Positions 26,175 through 36,296 are shown, counted from the stretch's first letter. The stretch is DNA of 64,000 nt from Paenibacillus_E violae (GCF_032461945.1 NZ_JAWCUD010000007.1:1-64000), one strand, 5' to 3'. A program made the numbers and translations. Notes: generated from the letters alone by a model not told the origin.

Positions 26175-28400
26175 TTACAGTATTTTGTCCGTGATGCGTT
26201 TCTTCCGAAAATCGCTCGGCGGGAATCCGGTCAATTTCTTAAACGCTCGATTAAACGAAAAATAATGCTCATAACCAACGAGTCCGGCGATATCCTGTAT
26301 CGAAGTGCCCGTTTCTTCCAGAAGCTGCTTCGAATGAAAGATGCGCAGCGCCGTTAAATAATCGATAAAATTTTCACCTGTTTCCTCTTTAAATAAGCGG
26401 CTGACGTAATTTTTACTTAACGAAAATTGTTCGGCAAGCAGCTGCAGGGACAAGTCTGCATTTGCGTAATGGGCGTCAATGTACGCTTTCACATCGTGAA
26501 TCAGCAGCCTGTGATTTTTAGTTTCACGCAGCTGCTTCCATAACTCGGCAACGGTGCTGAGCCGTTCCAGCAATACTTTTTTGATATCGTCCATCGTTTC
26601 GAATCGGTCAATCGCTTGGGTAATAGGAATGAGTCCCTCCACACGCCATGATTCGGTATATTCACTGGGAAATTCAGACAATTCACGTGTGAAAGTAAAG
26701 GTCATATAGTAAAGCAGGTTCTTTAACTCGTCCCGGGTATACAATTCGCGATTAATGGCTTTGAATAGGAAATCGAACTGGTTATACCATTCATCGTTTC
26801 CGCTCTTATACACCTGAACGATCGTGCGGATTAACTGTAAAATATCAAACAACTCGGTTTCCGTCTGCCGCGCGATAACCTCATAGTGAATAACCCGATT
26901 GTTTCCCAATGCGGATCGGTATTGTACGGCTTTAACTGCCTGCTCGTAGGATTCACCGATATCCTCCGAACGCTCCGTCATTTTCCCTACGCCGATCGTT
27001 ACCGTGAAGGCAAGATTGGCTTCTACCCACTCCCGCATACTCTCACAAATAGTACTAATATCACTCATGGAAAGTTCGACATCTGCGCCAAACAGAATAC
27101 TCATTTTATCCACAGATATCCATTCACTCCAAATACCAATTCCATACTGCTCAGCGGTTTCTTTCAACACATTCGACAAGACAAATTTCAGCAGCACCTG
27201 ATCTCGCGTGGAGTAGCTTTCTGTAAAATCACTAATTCTATCAATTTCCAATTTGGCCGTATTGAAAGAATGCCAGTTACAAGCGAAGCCAAAGTTATGC
27301 ATCTCATCGGTCAATTCATCTTGGCTGATGGGACGGTCCCCTGTCAGAAGTTCTTGAAAAAAGTATTTTTGACGATAGGGCAAATTTAAATTACTTTCCG
27401 ACTGATAACGATCAGCGAAATCAATAATCTTGTCTACGGCCGCATCGACAACCGAAATTAATTCTCCACCCGGCTGTCTGAGGTTTAAATAATCGGAAAT
27501 TCGGCTCATACTCGCATCGATAGGTCTTGCATATCGTTTGGACAAATAAATAATTAAGGCTGAAGCAATCAGAACCATCACAACTCCGATAAGTATCCAG
27601 CTATAATAGAGCTCGGAAAAAAAGCCATAATGGTACGATTCTTTTATACCGCTGTTGAACGTCCACCCCGTCTCCTCAAACTTCAAGTTAAGGATGTCTT
27701 TGTTGGCTTTCACTTTACTTTGCCCAATCAATTGACCTGCTTGATCGACTAATGTAATGGAACTAATTGAACTTACAGAGATGCTTTGCAACCAAGAGGC
27801 CAGACTCGAAACATCGATATTCACGATAAGGATGCCGCTTGGCTCCGTTAGAAAAGGGACCTTTTTAACGAGCGATACAACTTGAGCGTCATAAGGTTGA
27901 GAAGGAAGAACTTTGTAGGTTCTTACATTCGTCCAAATGCTAGGAAGCGGCTGTTTTATCTGCTCCTTTACAAAATCGCGATCGCCAAATTCTGCAAGTG
28001 GCAGGTACATCTCCGTGCCGAGTACTGTCATATCGATATTGCGATAAAAGTAAATGGATTGAATGAAAGGAAAACCCGCCTGGACCTGCCTGAAAAGTTC
28101 CGCCACCTTACTGCGCAGCAAATACGGGTTAACATCAGAATCGTGAAGCTGAAACATATACTGATTAAACTCCTTGTTATTGACGGTTGCCGCATTCACA
28201 TTCTGATCGATGTTGCCAAGAATCGAGTTAAGCTGAAGCATGGTGTATCGCGTAAATGCTTCATTTGCACTCACAGTTTGCGTTTGGGACTGCTTATTCA
28301 TCGTCATGAAGAACACGAAGAACAGGACGAAAACAAGCAAATAGACAATTGGCAGGTAGGTTGTGACCAAACGGTAAAACCAAGAATGTTTCTTTAACAT
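26175..28400 (-). CDS. Membrane-bound AraC-family regulator (YesN/YtdP-like)
   Basis: 741 residues. Membrane segments at about 9-32 and 266-287 flank an extracellular sensor resembling a dCache domain. A long cytoplasmic linker follows, then the AraC HTH pair at about 640-738 (LAEQFSLSKNYVSRLFK and IQDIAGLVGYEHYFSFNRAF). Such one-component sensors usually control the adjacent sugar transporter. Located between the binding-protein gene and the GH78 gene of cluster A2. ATG at 28400 follows GGAGAG. Confidence 0.88.
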   Translation of the reverse strand: MLKKHSWFYRLVTTYLPIVYLLVFVLFFVFFMTMNKQSQTQTVSANEAFTRYTMLQLNSILGNIDQNVNAATVNNKEFNQYMFQLHDSDVNPYLLRSKVAELFRQVQAGFPFIQSIYFYRNIDMTVLGTEMYLPLAEFGDRDFVKEQIKQPLPSIWTNVRTYKVLPSQPYDAQVVSLVKKVPFLTEPSGILIVNIDVSSLASWLQSISVSSISSITLVDQAGQLIGQSKVKANKDILNLKFEETGWTFNSGIKESYHYGFFSELYYSWILIGVVMVLIASALIIYLSKRYARPIDASMSRISDYLNLRQPGGELISVVDAAVDKIIDFADRYQSESNLNLPYRQKYFFQELLTGDRPISQDELTDEMHNFGFACNWHSFNTAKLEIDRISDFTESYSTRDQVLLKFVLSNVLKETAEQYGIGIWSEWISVDKMSILFGADVELSMSDISTICESMREWVEANLAFTVTIGVGKMTERSEDIGESYEQAVKAVQYRSALGNNRVIHYEVIARQTETELFDILQLIRTIVQVYKSGNDEWYNQFDFLFKAINRELYTRDELKNLLYYMTFTFTRELSEFPSEYTESWRVEGLIPITQAIDRFETMDDIKKVLLERLSTVAELWKQLRETKNHRLLIHDVKAYIDAHYANADLSLQLLAEQFSLSKNYVSRLFKEETGENFIDYLTALRIFHSKQLLEETGTSIQDIAGLVGYEHYFSFNRAFKKLTGFPPSDFRKKRITDKIL

Positions 28401-28465
28401 GGCATGCTCTCCTCGGGCATCGAAATGAAACGGCGGAACCGTCTACTAGGGACGGTACGAACAAG

Positions 28466-28491
28466 GCTGTCGGCAGACATCCACCGACAGC
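28466..28491 (-). terminator. Hairpin between binding-protein and AraC genes
   Basis: GCTGTCGG (28466-28473) pairs with CCGACAGC (28484-28491), without a real T-run. It is more likely a partial attenuator or mRNA stabiliser for the binding-protein message than a full terminator. Confidence 0.4.
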
Positions 28492-28506
28492 ATTCTCCAT
28501 ACTCTT

Positions 28507-30144
28507 TTAGTTAAAATTCATGGAAAGTAAATCGTTTTGGCTAACCATCGTATCCTTATTTTTCGTATACCAATCCTGGTACCAAGCCTCCAGCTTATCT
28601 CCATCCGATTTTTTCCAAAGATTGATCGCATCCTGCTTCGCTTGAGCTGAAGTATACGAAGATCCGCTTACAATCGCTTTATTCCATAAGTCCCCAATCG
28701 GATTGCTGGTGGAATCAAGCAAGTTTTTGGAGATGAATTGCATGTCAGCAGGAAGCGTAGGCATGAACCCGCCAAGCGTGATACTGGCTAACGGGCGGTC
28801 CTTTGTAATGTTCAAGCTGAAAACGTCCTTGCCGAGATCGTAAAACTCCTTCTGAAGCGGATTGCTTTGATCAAATCCCTTCATCGTCGTATCAAACTCG
28901 TTATATACATATTGGCCGCCTAACATACGGAAGTCGCCTAACCAATCAAGCTCCTTCTTATTTTTCTCCGCATTAATCGGAACTTCTTTGTTATTTTCAA
29001 CTTTGTAATGTGTGCCTTCAATGCCGCTATAAGTTGTTTTGACCCACTCTGGTGAGCTCAAATAATCAATCATTTTGATCGCCGCTTCAGGATCTTTCGT
29101 TTTGGCGTTCAAGACACCCGTCAACTGCACCGGTGGATTGAAATCAGGTGAAAAACTGCCAAACTGGCTGGAAGGTAGTGCGATGGCCACAAGCTTGGCA
29201 TCGGGGACATTTTTACGCAAGGTTTCGTATTGAGAAGTAAACACTTTGTATGAGCCTGCAGCTGTATAGATCCCTATTTTACCTGTAACAAAATCCTGCT
29301 CGGCTTTCTTTCCATTCTTATCGGTCAGAAAATCCTTATCGACGATGCCTTCATCGAAAAGCTTCTTGCGGAAGGCGTTCGCAGCCTCGGCCCGATCCCA
29401 ATCCTTCACCCATTTGCCGTCTTTGAGTATCCAGGTTACATTTTGGAACATAGGGTCAATTAAGTTGCCGCCTCCGGCCATATTCAAGCCGTATGTATCC
29501 TTCTTGCCGTTACCGTCAGGATCTTGCGTTGCAAACGCTTTCGCAACTTGAAATAATTCATCCGCCGTTTTGGGCACCGATAGTTTCATCTTATCCAGCC
29601 AATCCTGCCTAATCACTGTATAACTATATGGCACATAGCCAAGAATGCGGCCTAAGTCATAAATTTTCCCATCATCCCTCGTGCTCAGCTTTTTGAGTAG
29701 AGGAAATTTATTTAGCAGCTGCTTGTAAGTTGTGCTATTTTTTTCAATCAAATCTCCGATTGGCATGATCTGTTTTTGTAAATACAGTTGATTGCGGAAT
29801 CCCACATCGTATTCTAAAATAACATCCGGCGCTGACCCTGACGCGACAAGAGTATTCAGCTTGTTAACGGATTCTGCACGCGGGACAGGGGATATCTTTA
29901 AATTGATTCCGGTTTTATCCTGGATGAATTTCGTCCAGATGTTGTTTTCAGCTGTCCCCAGATCAGGTGCAATCGTTCCCCGATCATAAAACGACATCGA
30001 GAGGGACATCGCACGCGCAGATGCCGATGCAGCAGGTTTGGTTGATGTTTGAGCTTCTCCGGTCTTACTATCGGAACAGCCTGCCAGTGACGTTGCCGTA
30101 AGCGTCAACGCAACCGTGGAGATGACTAGCGCTTTTTTGTTCAT
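28507..30144 (-). CDS. Sugar-binding lipoprotein of a CUT1 ABC transporter
   Basis: About 545 residues with lipoprotein signal MNKKALVISTVALTL ending SLAGC (Cys23). LipO/YtcQ-like extracellular solute-binding protein with the calcium-loop-like DPDGNGKKDTYG near 205-216. ATG at 30144 is chosen because AGGAGGG lies right upstream; the longer frame has no such site. It follows the two permease genes of cluster A2 (82-base gap) and precedes the membrane AraC gene. Confidence 0.9.
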   Translation of the reverse strand: MNKKALVISTVALTLTATSLAGCSDSKTGEAQTSTKPAASASARAMSLSMSFYDRGTIAPDLGTAENNIWTKFIQDKTGINLKISPVPRAESVNKLNTLVASGSAPDVILEYDVGFRNQLYLQKQIMPIGDLIEKNSTTYKQLLNKFPLLKKLSTRDDGKIYDLGRILGYVPYSYTVIRQDWLDKMKLSVPKTADELFQVAKAFATQDPDGNGKKDTYGLNMAGGGNLIDPMFQNVTWILKDGKWVKDWDRAEAANAFRKKLFDEGIVDKDFLTDKNGKKAEQDFVTGKIGIYTAAGSYKVFTSQYETLRKNVPDAKLVAIALPSSQFGSFSPDFNPPVQLTGVLNAKTKDPEAAIKMIDYLSSPEWVKTTYSGIEGTHYKVENNKEVPINAEKNKKELDWLGDFRMLGGQYVYNEFDTTMKGFDQSNPLQKEFYDLGKDVFSLNITKDRPLASITLGGFMPTLPADMQFISKNLLDSTSNPIGDLWNKAIVSGSSYTSAQAKQDAINLWKKSDGDKLEAWYQDWYTKNKDTMVSQNDLLSMNFN

Positions 30145-30226
30145 ATAAGAACCCTCCTGTTTAGTATTGTATACAAGCATTCTTCTTTTAGGAAGAGCAG
30201 ACTTGTCAGAAAATCAGATGTTCAAC

Positions 30227-31102
30227 TTATCCTTTAACAGAACCAATCATTACGCCTTTCACAAAATACTTTTGCAGAAAAGGATATAAGATAAGCATTG
30301 GCACAATCATGACGAATACCCCTGCCGCCTTAATCGACTCCGGTGTAACGGATGTTAGATCCTCCGAAGACGTGTTTGCAATTTCCTGCAGCAGCTGCTG
30401 GCTGGAAATCATTTGCTGAATAAGTACAGCGAGCGTATTTTTACTGGAATCGTTGATATAAATCATGACACTGAAAAAGGAATTCCAGTAGCCAACGCCG
30501 TAGAAAAGCGTAAGTGCGGCGAGTACCGGCAAAGAAAGCGGCAGGACAATCTGAAGCAACAGTCTGATTTCTCCACAGCCATCAATGCGGGCCGCTTCTT
30601 CAATCTCCTCTGGAAAGCCGTTAAAGAATGAGCGCATAACCAGCATGTTATAAACGCTTATTAATCCAGGCAGCCAAAGTGCGCCATAGGTGTTGACCAA
30701 TCCGAGTGATTTGATGACAAGATAAGTGGGAATTAATCCACCATTGAAAATCATCGTAAACACAATCAGCATGGTGAAAAATTTTCGGCCGTACATAAAC
30801 TTTCTCGATAAGGGGTATGCCCCTAATAAGGTGAACAGCATACTGAGAAACGTTCCGACCGCTGTCACTTCAACGCTATTCCGAGCCGCTTGTAAAATGC
30901 GAGTCCCTGTAAAAAGCTTATGGTACGTCTCGAAATTCCATCCGATCGGCCATAAGCTGACAAATCCGGATAAGATGGCATCATTGGTACTGAGTGACAA
31001 AGCGAGCATATGCAGCATGGGGAGTAAGCAGCTGACAGCGATAGCGCCAAGGAGGACATAATTTATCAAGTAGAATATCTTTTCTGTAGACGAAGCTTTA
31101 AT
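30227..31102 (-). CDS. CUT1 sugar ABC transporter permease, YtcP-like, probable ATT start
   Basis: About 291 residues with six membrane segments, the EAA loop EEAARIDGCGEIRLL near 185-199 and the C-terminal GVMIGSVKG. The frame contains AAAGGAGG followed after eight bases by ATT AAA GCT TCG; starting there gives (M)KASSTEKIF, in line with related permeases. TTG at 31126 opens a longer frame but lies upstream of the ribosome binding site and overlaps the preceding gene. ATT is a rare start codon; this remains unproven. Confidence 0.85.
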   Translation of the reverse strand: MKASSTEKIFYLINYVLLGAIAVSCLLPMLHMLALSLSTNDAILSGFVSLWPIGWNFETYHKLFTGTRILQAARNSVEVTAVGTFLSMLFTLLGAYPLSRKFMYGRKFFTMLIVFTMIFNGGLIPTYLVIKSLGLVNTYGALWLPGLISVYNMLVMRSFFNGFPEEIEEAARIDGCGEIRLLLQIVLPLSLPVLAALTLFYGVGYWNSFFSVMIYINDSSKNTLAVLIQQMISSQQLLQEIANTSSEDLTSVTPESIKAAGVFVMIVPMLILYPFLQKYFVKGVMIGSVKG

Positions 31103-31119
31103 GAGAATACCCTCCTTTT

Positions 31120-32124
31120 CTACCAAAGGCTATTGCCTGTTCGTTTGGCAAGTACGTTGGCTGCAATGACGAGCAATAGGGCAACCATCGACTCGAAAAA
31201 GCCCATTGCCGTAGCCAGACTAAATTGGCCGCCGTTAATGCCCACCCGAAAATTCCAGGTGGAGATGACATCTGACACAGCGGATACGGCCGAATTTTGC
31301 AGCACATAAATTTGGTCGAAGCTGACCTCCATAAAGTGGCCAACCGATAGCACGAACATGATCGCAATGGTCGGTAATATAGCCGGTAGTGTAATGCTCC
31401 AAATTTGCCTTAATTTCCCTGCTCCATCCATGCTGGCGGCTTCATACAGCGACGGGTCAACGGCAGCAAGAGCTGCCAAATAAATGATGGCGTTCCAACC
31501 CGCTTCTTTCCATATCCCACTGCCTACAAATATGGCTATCCAACTGTTCTCTTTGTACAAAAAGGGATAAGGTGTTTCTGACCATTGGGTAACAAAGTGA
31601 TTCAGCACCCCTTTTTCCTGGGCAAACACGAGGGCAATAATACCGCCAATAATCACCCAGTTCAGAAAATGAGGCAAATAAACAAGGGTTTGCACCAGTT
31701 TTTTAAACCATAACTTCCTGGCTTCGTTCAAAAGAATTGCCAAGAAAATGGGAAAGGGGAACCCGACAACAATTTGTAGAAAGCTCAGAATAATCGTGTT
31801 GCGGATAATTCGCAGCATTTGCGGCTGCGAGAACAGAATCTCGAAGTTTTTGAAACCTACCCAGGGACTTCCGAATACACCATCGCCAAAATTATACTCT
31901 TTAAAGGCAATAACCAGGCCCCCGATAGGTGCATATCGGAAGATAAGAAAAAAGGCTAGCGCCGGTAAAAACATAAGCATAATGGGGACGTTTTGCCGGA
32001 AACGCATGCGATCGAATCCCCGTCTCCTATTGAGCTTTCCAGATACTGTCGTATTGAGCAGCTTTTCTATTTGTCTCACCTTCCTCACAATTTGATGTTC
32101 GATAACCTTGAATCGCTTTGCCAA
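31120..32124 (-). CDS. CUT1 sugar ABC transporter permease, LplB-like
   Basis: Six membrane segments beginning VPIMLMFLPALAFFLIF, EAA motif YEAASMDGAGKLRQIW and the LplB-type C-terminal region GGQFSLATAMGFFES ... GNSLW. Start is uncertain: TTG at 32124 has no ribosome binding site, whereas ATG at 32007 follows AGGAGACGGGG and leaves a normal short cytoplasmic tail. First gene of cluster A2. Confidence 0.88.
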   Translation of the reverse strand: MAKRFKVIEHQIVRKVRQIEKLLNTTVSGKLNRRRGFDRMRFRQNVPIMLMFLPALAFFLIFRYAPIGGLVIAFKEYNFGDGVFGSPWVGFKNFEILFSQPQMLRIIRNTIILSFLQIVVGFPFPIFLAILLNEARKLWFKKLVQTLVYLPHFLNWVIIGGIIALVFAQEKGVLNHFVTQWSETPYPFLYKENSWIAIFVGSGIWKEAGWNAIIYLAALAAVDPSLYEAASMDGAGKLRQIWSITLPAILPTIAIMFVLSVGHFMEVSFDQIYVLQNSAVSAVSDVISTWNFRVGINGGQFSLATAMGFFESMVALLLVIAANVLAKRTGNSLW

Positions 32125-32268
32125 ACTCTGGATTTATCTTATCTCGTGATCTCCGCCCTCTCAATTCACACATTTCCGAGTAGTTCACATTTCTTACATA
32201 GCCATCTGATCTCACCTTTTTCACTTACCTCAACTATTTCAATATAGGAAAAGCAGCAGGATGCCAAA

Positions 32269-32297
32269 AACCCCTCCATTTCTCACATGGAGGGGTT
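32269..32297 (-). terminator. Terminator downstream of the GH105-like gene
   Basis: AACCCCTCCAT (32269-32279) pairs with ATGGAGGGGTT (32287-32297) around a seven-base loop. On the minus strand it is followed by TTTTT. It lies about 140 bases after the GH105-like stop and isolates cluster B from A2. Confidence 0.85.
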
Positions 32298-32311
32298 AAG
32301 ATACGAGAGAA

Positions 32312-32435
32312 CGCTTCAAGAACGCTACCCGTTACTATGAATCCCCTGGTTCGTGTTCGAATGTTCTTCGAACCTAGAGGGAAAGGGATTTTCAGTACTA
32401 CTTCAAGAACGCTTTACTATCGCTTCAAGAACGCT
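32312..32435. repeat. Three copies of a 13-15 bp direct repeat
   Basis: CGCTTCAAGAACGCT occurs at 32312-32326 and 32421-32435; CTTCAAGAACGCT occurs at 32401-32413. All are in the same orientation, between the GH105-like stop codon and the terminator. No coding function is seen. Confidence 0.6.
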
Positions 32436-32436
32436 G

Positions 32437-34605
32437 TCAAACGGAGCCCAAGTGACGCTCCAGCTGCAGCACCTCAATGCCGGCAAGCAGCACAATACCG
32501 ATGCCGTGCGTATCATTAAGCAGCCAGGAGAGATCGTCTTTATAGTAGCCCACGCTATACGAATATCCCGAACCGCGGCACACACCGTACACGTTGCCGA
32601 ATTTATCGATGGAGATGCGGGCCATTCCGTTCCAGCCCTTATGAATCGCTGCGATATACTTCTCAGTTTCTGTTAGCCACCCATATCTGACCCCGCGAGC
32701 AAATGCATACAAGAACATGGAGGTGCAGGAAGTCTCCTCATACGAGGCAGGTTCTGTCAGCACTTGGTGCCACAGACCATTCTCCCCTTGCAGGCGCAAG
32801 TAACCTTCGCTCAGTTCATTGAAGAATTCCAGCAGCTCATTGCGCTGTGCATGGTCGTCAGGCAACACGGCCAGTAATTCGGACAAGGAGAAAATGACCC
32901 AGCCATTGCCGCGGCCCCAAGCAATTTTCGTTGGTTTGTCGATCCCGAAGTCATAGACGTGAGACATGATTTGCAGCTCAGGGATGTACAATTTTTTCTT
33001 AAATTGGATGAATTGATTGGCTGCATCTTCCAAGTAACGGATATCACTCGTCCGCTGGTAGCAGCGGCACATGTACGGCACGCTCATATACAAATCGTCG
33101 CACCACAACGTCGCGTTCGGGAAATCAACATGCTTCGGCTTGCGGTACAGCGATCCATCAGGCAGTCGATCCTGCTGATTGCTAATATAATTTGCAATTA
33201 CATCGGCAATCCGCTCAGCGCCTTGAAGCGGCTGATTTTGCAGCGCAAGCAGCATCGTTGCTCCAAAGGAACCGCAATCATCCAAGCTGTCCAGTGTAGC
33301 CAGCGTGTTCAACACACCTGAGGCGCCGTACTGGGCTTTATCCCAGCCCGCATAGGTGTAAAGCCGCGTGCAGGTTTCAATATGCTTGTACACATACTGC
33401 AGCAAATCGTCGCGGCCGAGCAGCTTACCAGTCTGCAGCATCCCATACAATGTCACGCCAAGCGGATAGTTCCACTTGCCGAACAAGGCATTCTCCGTGA
33501 ACGGCCGCACCCACGTGTTCGGCTGATCCAGACGCCAGAAGGTTCCGCCTTCCTGCGTCTCCACCAAGGCAAACAGCGAAGCTTCAACATCAGGCATCAC
33601 GTCCTCTGCACCGAAAGGCCCCACATACAGCCACTCGTCCTTCGCCCCATGTACAGGATAAGGCTCTACAAGCTCAATGCCTGCCGAAAGAGGGTCCAGA
33701 CGAAAACCTGCGCTTCCGTTCGAGCCATAACATTGAATGACGAGATTATGCTCGCCATAAGCTAACTGCAGCACGACATAAAAAGCGCCTGCTTTGTCGA
33801 TGTTTGCTTGCAGTTCCCCATCCACATAAATCGCAATGCTACCTTCCGCATGACCGCTTAATTCAACCAGCCGGGGTTCTGCCGAAAAGGAGCGAAGCTT
33901 CGTCCACGCGAGTACATACCCCTCATTCAATTCGCCGAAGATGCGGGCTACCGGGTTTTTCGCCTGCTCGGCATCACTCCACGTCAGCTTCGGAAACCAA
34001 GCGATGCCGTGATCTCCTTCCGTGCTTCCATCACCCGGGAGCTCGCTCCACACATGATCCTGCGGGGCAGTGTAGATCCATCCTTCGTGGCCGAATCGCT
34101 CGGGTGAAGGTGCCAGGAAATGGATCGGGTTGCTCTTATAGGAACCTGGCCCCAGAGAACCTCCACAGCCCGCTTCCGTTTTCGTAAACTGGAACACCAA
34201 GTGATTCCAGCCTTTCTTCATCTGAATCGTCACGACCGTTCTGCGTTTTGGATTCAGTTCATCGGCGATATTGGCTTTATAAACGGGTTGCCCATTCGCA
34301 TACAACGTGAGCGGACCATAGCAGTGCAAGATGAAATTGAGCGGCGTCTCCACGTCACTCCAATATTGCGACCATGCGTAAACCATCTGTCCGTTCTGAA
34401 GCTCGGGAAACCGATTTACAAATTGAAACTCATAACTATAATCGTGATTCTTCAATATCCCATTGGCACAAAAAGCCCGGTACGCCATCGGATGAGGCGG
34501 GTTGTTGCCTACATATCGGTCGGCTACTGTAGCTAAAATTTCGCTTACGCGGTCTCCACATTTCGTATAAATACTCTCATTGATGTCAATATAACGCTCA
34601 GCCAT
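32437..34605 (-). CDS. GH105-like unsaturated uronyl hydrolase with N-terminal beta-sandwich domains
   Basis: 722 residues. Residues 1 to about 340 are beta-rich and contain two carbohydrate-binding-like repeats. The (alpha/alpha)6 barrel follows, with WCDDLYMSVPYM (about 501-512; a catalytic Asp as in YteR) and WGRGNGWV (563-570), hallmarks of GH105. GH105 enzymes remove the unsaturated uronic acid left by pectin or ulvan lyases. The N-terminal extension roughly doubles the usual length of about 370 residues. ATG at 34605 follows GAGAGGAAGAG. Last gene of cluster B, 69 bases after the binding-protein gene. Confidence 0.82.
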   Translation of the reverse strand: MAERYIDINESIYTKCGDRVSEILATVADRYVGNNPPHPMAYRAFCANGILKNHDYSYEFQFVNRFPELQNGQMVYAWSQYWSDVETPLNFILHCYGPLTLYANGQPVYKANIADELNPKRRTVVTIQMKKGWNHLVFQFTKTEAGCGGSLGPGSYKSNPIHFLAPSPERFGHEGWIYTAPQDHVWSELPGDGSTEGDHGIAWFPKLTWSDAEQAKNPVARIFGELNEGYVLAWTKLRSFSAEPRLVELSGHAEGSIAIYVDGELQANIDKAGAFYVVLQLAYGEHNLVIQCYGSNGSAGFRLDPLSAGIELVEPYPVHGAKDEWLYVGPFGAEDVMPDVEASLFALVETQEGGTFWRLDQPNTWVRPFTENALFGKWNYPLGVTLYGMLQTGKLLGRDDLLQYVYKHIETCTRLYTYAGWDKAQYGASGVLNTLATLDSLDDCGSFGATMLLALQNQPLQGAERIADVIANYISNQQDRLPDGSLYRKPKHVDFPNATLWCDDLYMSVPYMCRCYQRTSDIRYLEDAANQFIQFKKKLYIPELQIMSHVYDFGIDKPTKIAWGRGNGWVIFSLSELLAVLPDDHAQRNELLEFFNELSEGYLRLQGENGLWHQVLTEPASYEETSCTSMFLYAFARGVRYGWLTETEKYIAAIHKGWNGMARISIDKFGNVYGVCRGSGYSYSVGYYKDDLSWLLNDTHGIGIVLLAGIEVLQLERHLGSV

Positions 34606-34634
34606 GGTCTCTTCCTCTCCCATTCCAATGCAGA

Positions 34635-34659
34635 AAGGGGCGAAGTTTCCCCGCCCCTT
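34635..34659 (-). terminator. Hairpin between binding-protein and GH105-like genes
   Basis: AAGGGGCG (34635-34642) pairs with CGCCCCTT (34652-34659), followed by only three T on the minus strand. It probably causes partial termination or protects the 3' end, keeping binding-protein mRNA above enzyme mRNA. Confidence 0.5.
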
Positions 34660-34673
34660 GCCAGATTTAATTT

Positions 34674-36236
34674 TTATTTAGCTGCTGCGCCAGCGCTGCG
34701 TTTTTGGTAAGCGTCCGTCATTTCTTGGCTCATTTTCGCTAAGTCAGCATCTGTTTTGGCTTTTGCAACGAAATTGTCCCAAGCGGTAATCGGCTCACGG
34801 CCCAGAATGATTTTTGTTTTCAAATCTTGTACTTTCTTCTCAAACTCAGGCAGCAGCTTTTGCGCTGTCGGCGAATACAGGCCGATACTGATATCAGCTA
34901 CGCTTGTTTTGGCACGATCATCCTGGATCTTCATAAACAGATCGTTTGCTTCTTTCGGGAAGTATACCTTCGTAGAGCTCGCATATGGATCTGCTACATA
35001 GACAATTTGGTTAAAGTCAGGACCGTTATCTTTGGCCAGCTGCTCGGTATTGATCACTTTTTGGCCATCTTTCACCGTATAATCCACACCTTCAATGCCG
35101 TATTGCTGAATAGCGAATACATCGTCATTCATCCACGTATCGACCATTTTCAAGATACGTTTCATTTTCGCTTCAGGCACGGATTTCGGAATAGAAATCA
35201 TACCGGAGAAGCCAGGGCCTTTCGGATTGTATCCATTCATATTGGTCAACGGATAGAAATCAGTTGGCTTCATGTTCGGATCGATTTTTTTCAACAATTC
35301 ATAGTGATCGTTCATCGTGCCCGCTTTATCCATAATGATACCCGCTTTACCGCCGTTGAACAGATCTGCAGCCTGTGACAGCTTGTAGGAAGCGAAATCT
35401 TCCGGTAACAGCTTATCTTTGTACATTTTAGTCAAGTACTCAATAGAACTGCGAGTTTCAGGCAGCAACGCGGTATTGACGATTTTGCCGTCGACCAACT
35501 TCCATTTATCGTTTTTCACGTTCGCGCCCGTGAAGCTGTTCTCAATCATCGCAAGCGTTCCCATATCTGCCGGAGGCGTCATGAAGGCAGCGAGTGCCGT
35601 TGTATCGTTCTTGCCGTTTTTATCCGGATCTTTCTCCGCAAAGGCTTTCATAACCGTGTACAGCTCGTCGGTTGTTGTTGGCACCTGCATTCCGAGATTG
35701 TCGAGCCAATCCTTGCGAATAATGAAGAAGGAATCGGCTTCAGCCGGGCGAGGACGCGGAATACCGTAGTTTTTGCCATCCTGCATTTTCGTCAGGTCCC
35801 AAGCCGTTTTGGAAATTTTGGAATTCAAGTTCGGATAATCTTTGATGTAAGGAGTCAAATCCCAGAAAGCGCCTTGCGATACCGAATTACGGAAAACCGA
35901 TGTAAACGGATCGTTAATCGTGATCAAATCAGGAATATCGCCGGATGCCAATGTCACGTTCAATTTATCCGTATAGTTGTTACCGGATACCCATTGAATT
36001 TTCATTTTGGAGTTGGTTGCTTTTTCAATAGCCTGTTTAATTTTGTTATCATCTGCTGCCGGAGACGGTGTAAGCAAAATCGTCATGATGTTCACTTCAA
36101 GCGGTGCTTCCGTTCCGCCTGCGGCAGTGCTTTTACCCGTATCCGCTTTGTTCCCGCATGCAGCCACGACACTAGATAATGCCAGCATCAGTATCATCGA
36201 GCCCAAGACAACTTTTTTGTTTTTTCTTACTTTCAT
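34674..36236 (-). CDS. Sugar-binding lipoprotein of a CUT1 ABC transporter
   Basis: 520 residues, lipoprotein signal ending SSVVAAC (Cys27). LipO/YtcQ-like, with DPDKNGKNDTTAL near 185-197 in place of the calcium-loop-like motif. ATG at 36236 follows GGGAGG. Separated from the upstream AraC gene by 171 bases that hold repeated candidate operators, so it probably has its own promoter and serves the permeases at 39765 and 38845. Confidence 0.9.
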   Translation of the reverse strand: MKVRKNKKVVLGSMILMLALSSVVAACGNKADTGKSTAAGGTEAPLEVNIMTILLTPSPAADDNKIKQAIEKATNSKMKIQWVSGNNYTDKLNVTLASGDIPDLITINDPFTSVFRNSVSQGAFWDLTPYIKDYPNLNSKISKTAWDLTKMQDGKNYGIPRPRPAEADSFFIIRKDWLDNLGMQVPTTTDELYTVMKAFAEKDPDKNGKNDTTALAAFMTPPADMGTLAMIENSFTGANVKNDKWKLVDGKIVNTALLPETRSSIEYLTKMYKDKLLPEDFASYKLSQAADLFNGGKAGIIMDKAGTMNDHYELLKKIDPNMKPTDFYPLTNMNGYNPKGPGFSGMISIPKSVPEAKMKRILKMVDTWMNDDVFAIQQYGIEGVDYTVKDGQKVINTEQLAKDNGPDFNQIVYVADPYASSTKVYFPKEANDLFMKIQDDRAKTSVADISIGLYSPTAQKLLPEFEKKVQDLKTKIILGREPITAWDNFVAKAKTDADLAKMSQEMTDAYQKRSAGAAAK

Positions 36237-36296
36237 TTGTGATCCTCCCTTGTTATGAACTTCTGTGTATCGAACGCCTTAACAGAGCACAAGGTT

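Noticed and set aside
32027..32224. 65-residue minus-strand frame overlapping the start of a permease gene
   Set aside because: No ribosome binding site at a proper distance and no recognisable family; it overlaps the permease N-terminus in another frame.
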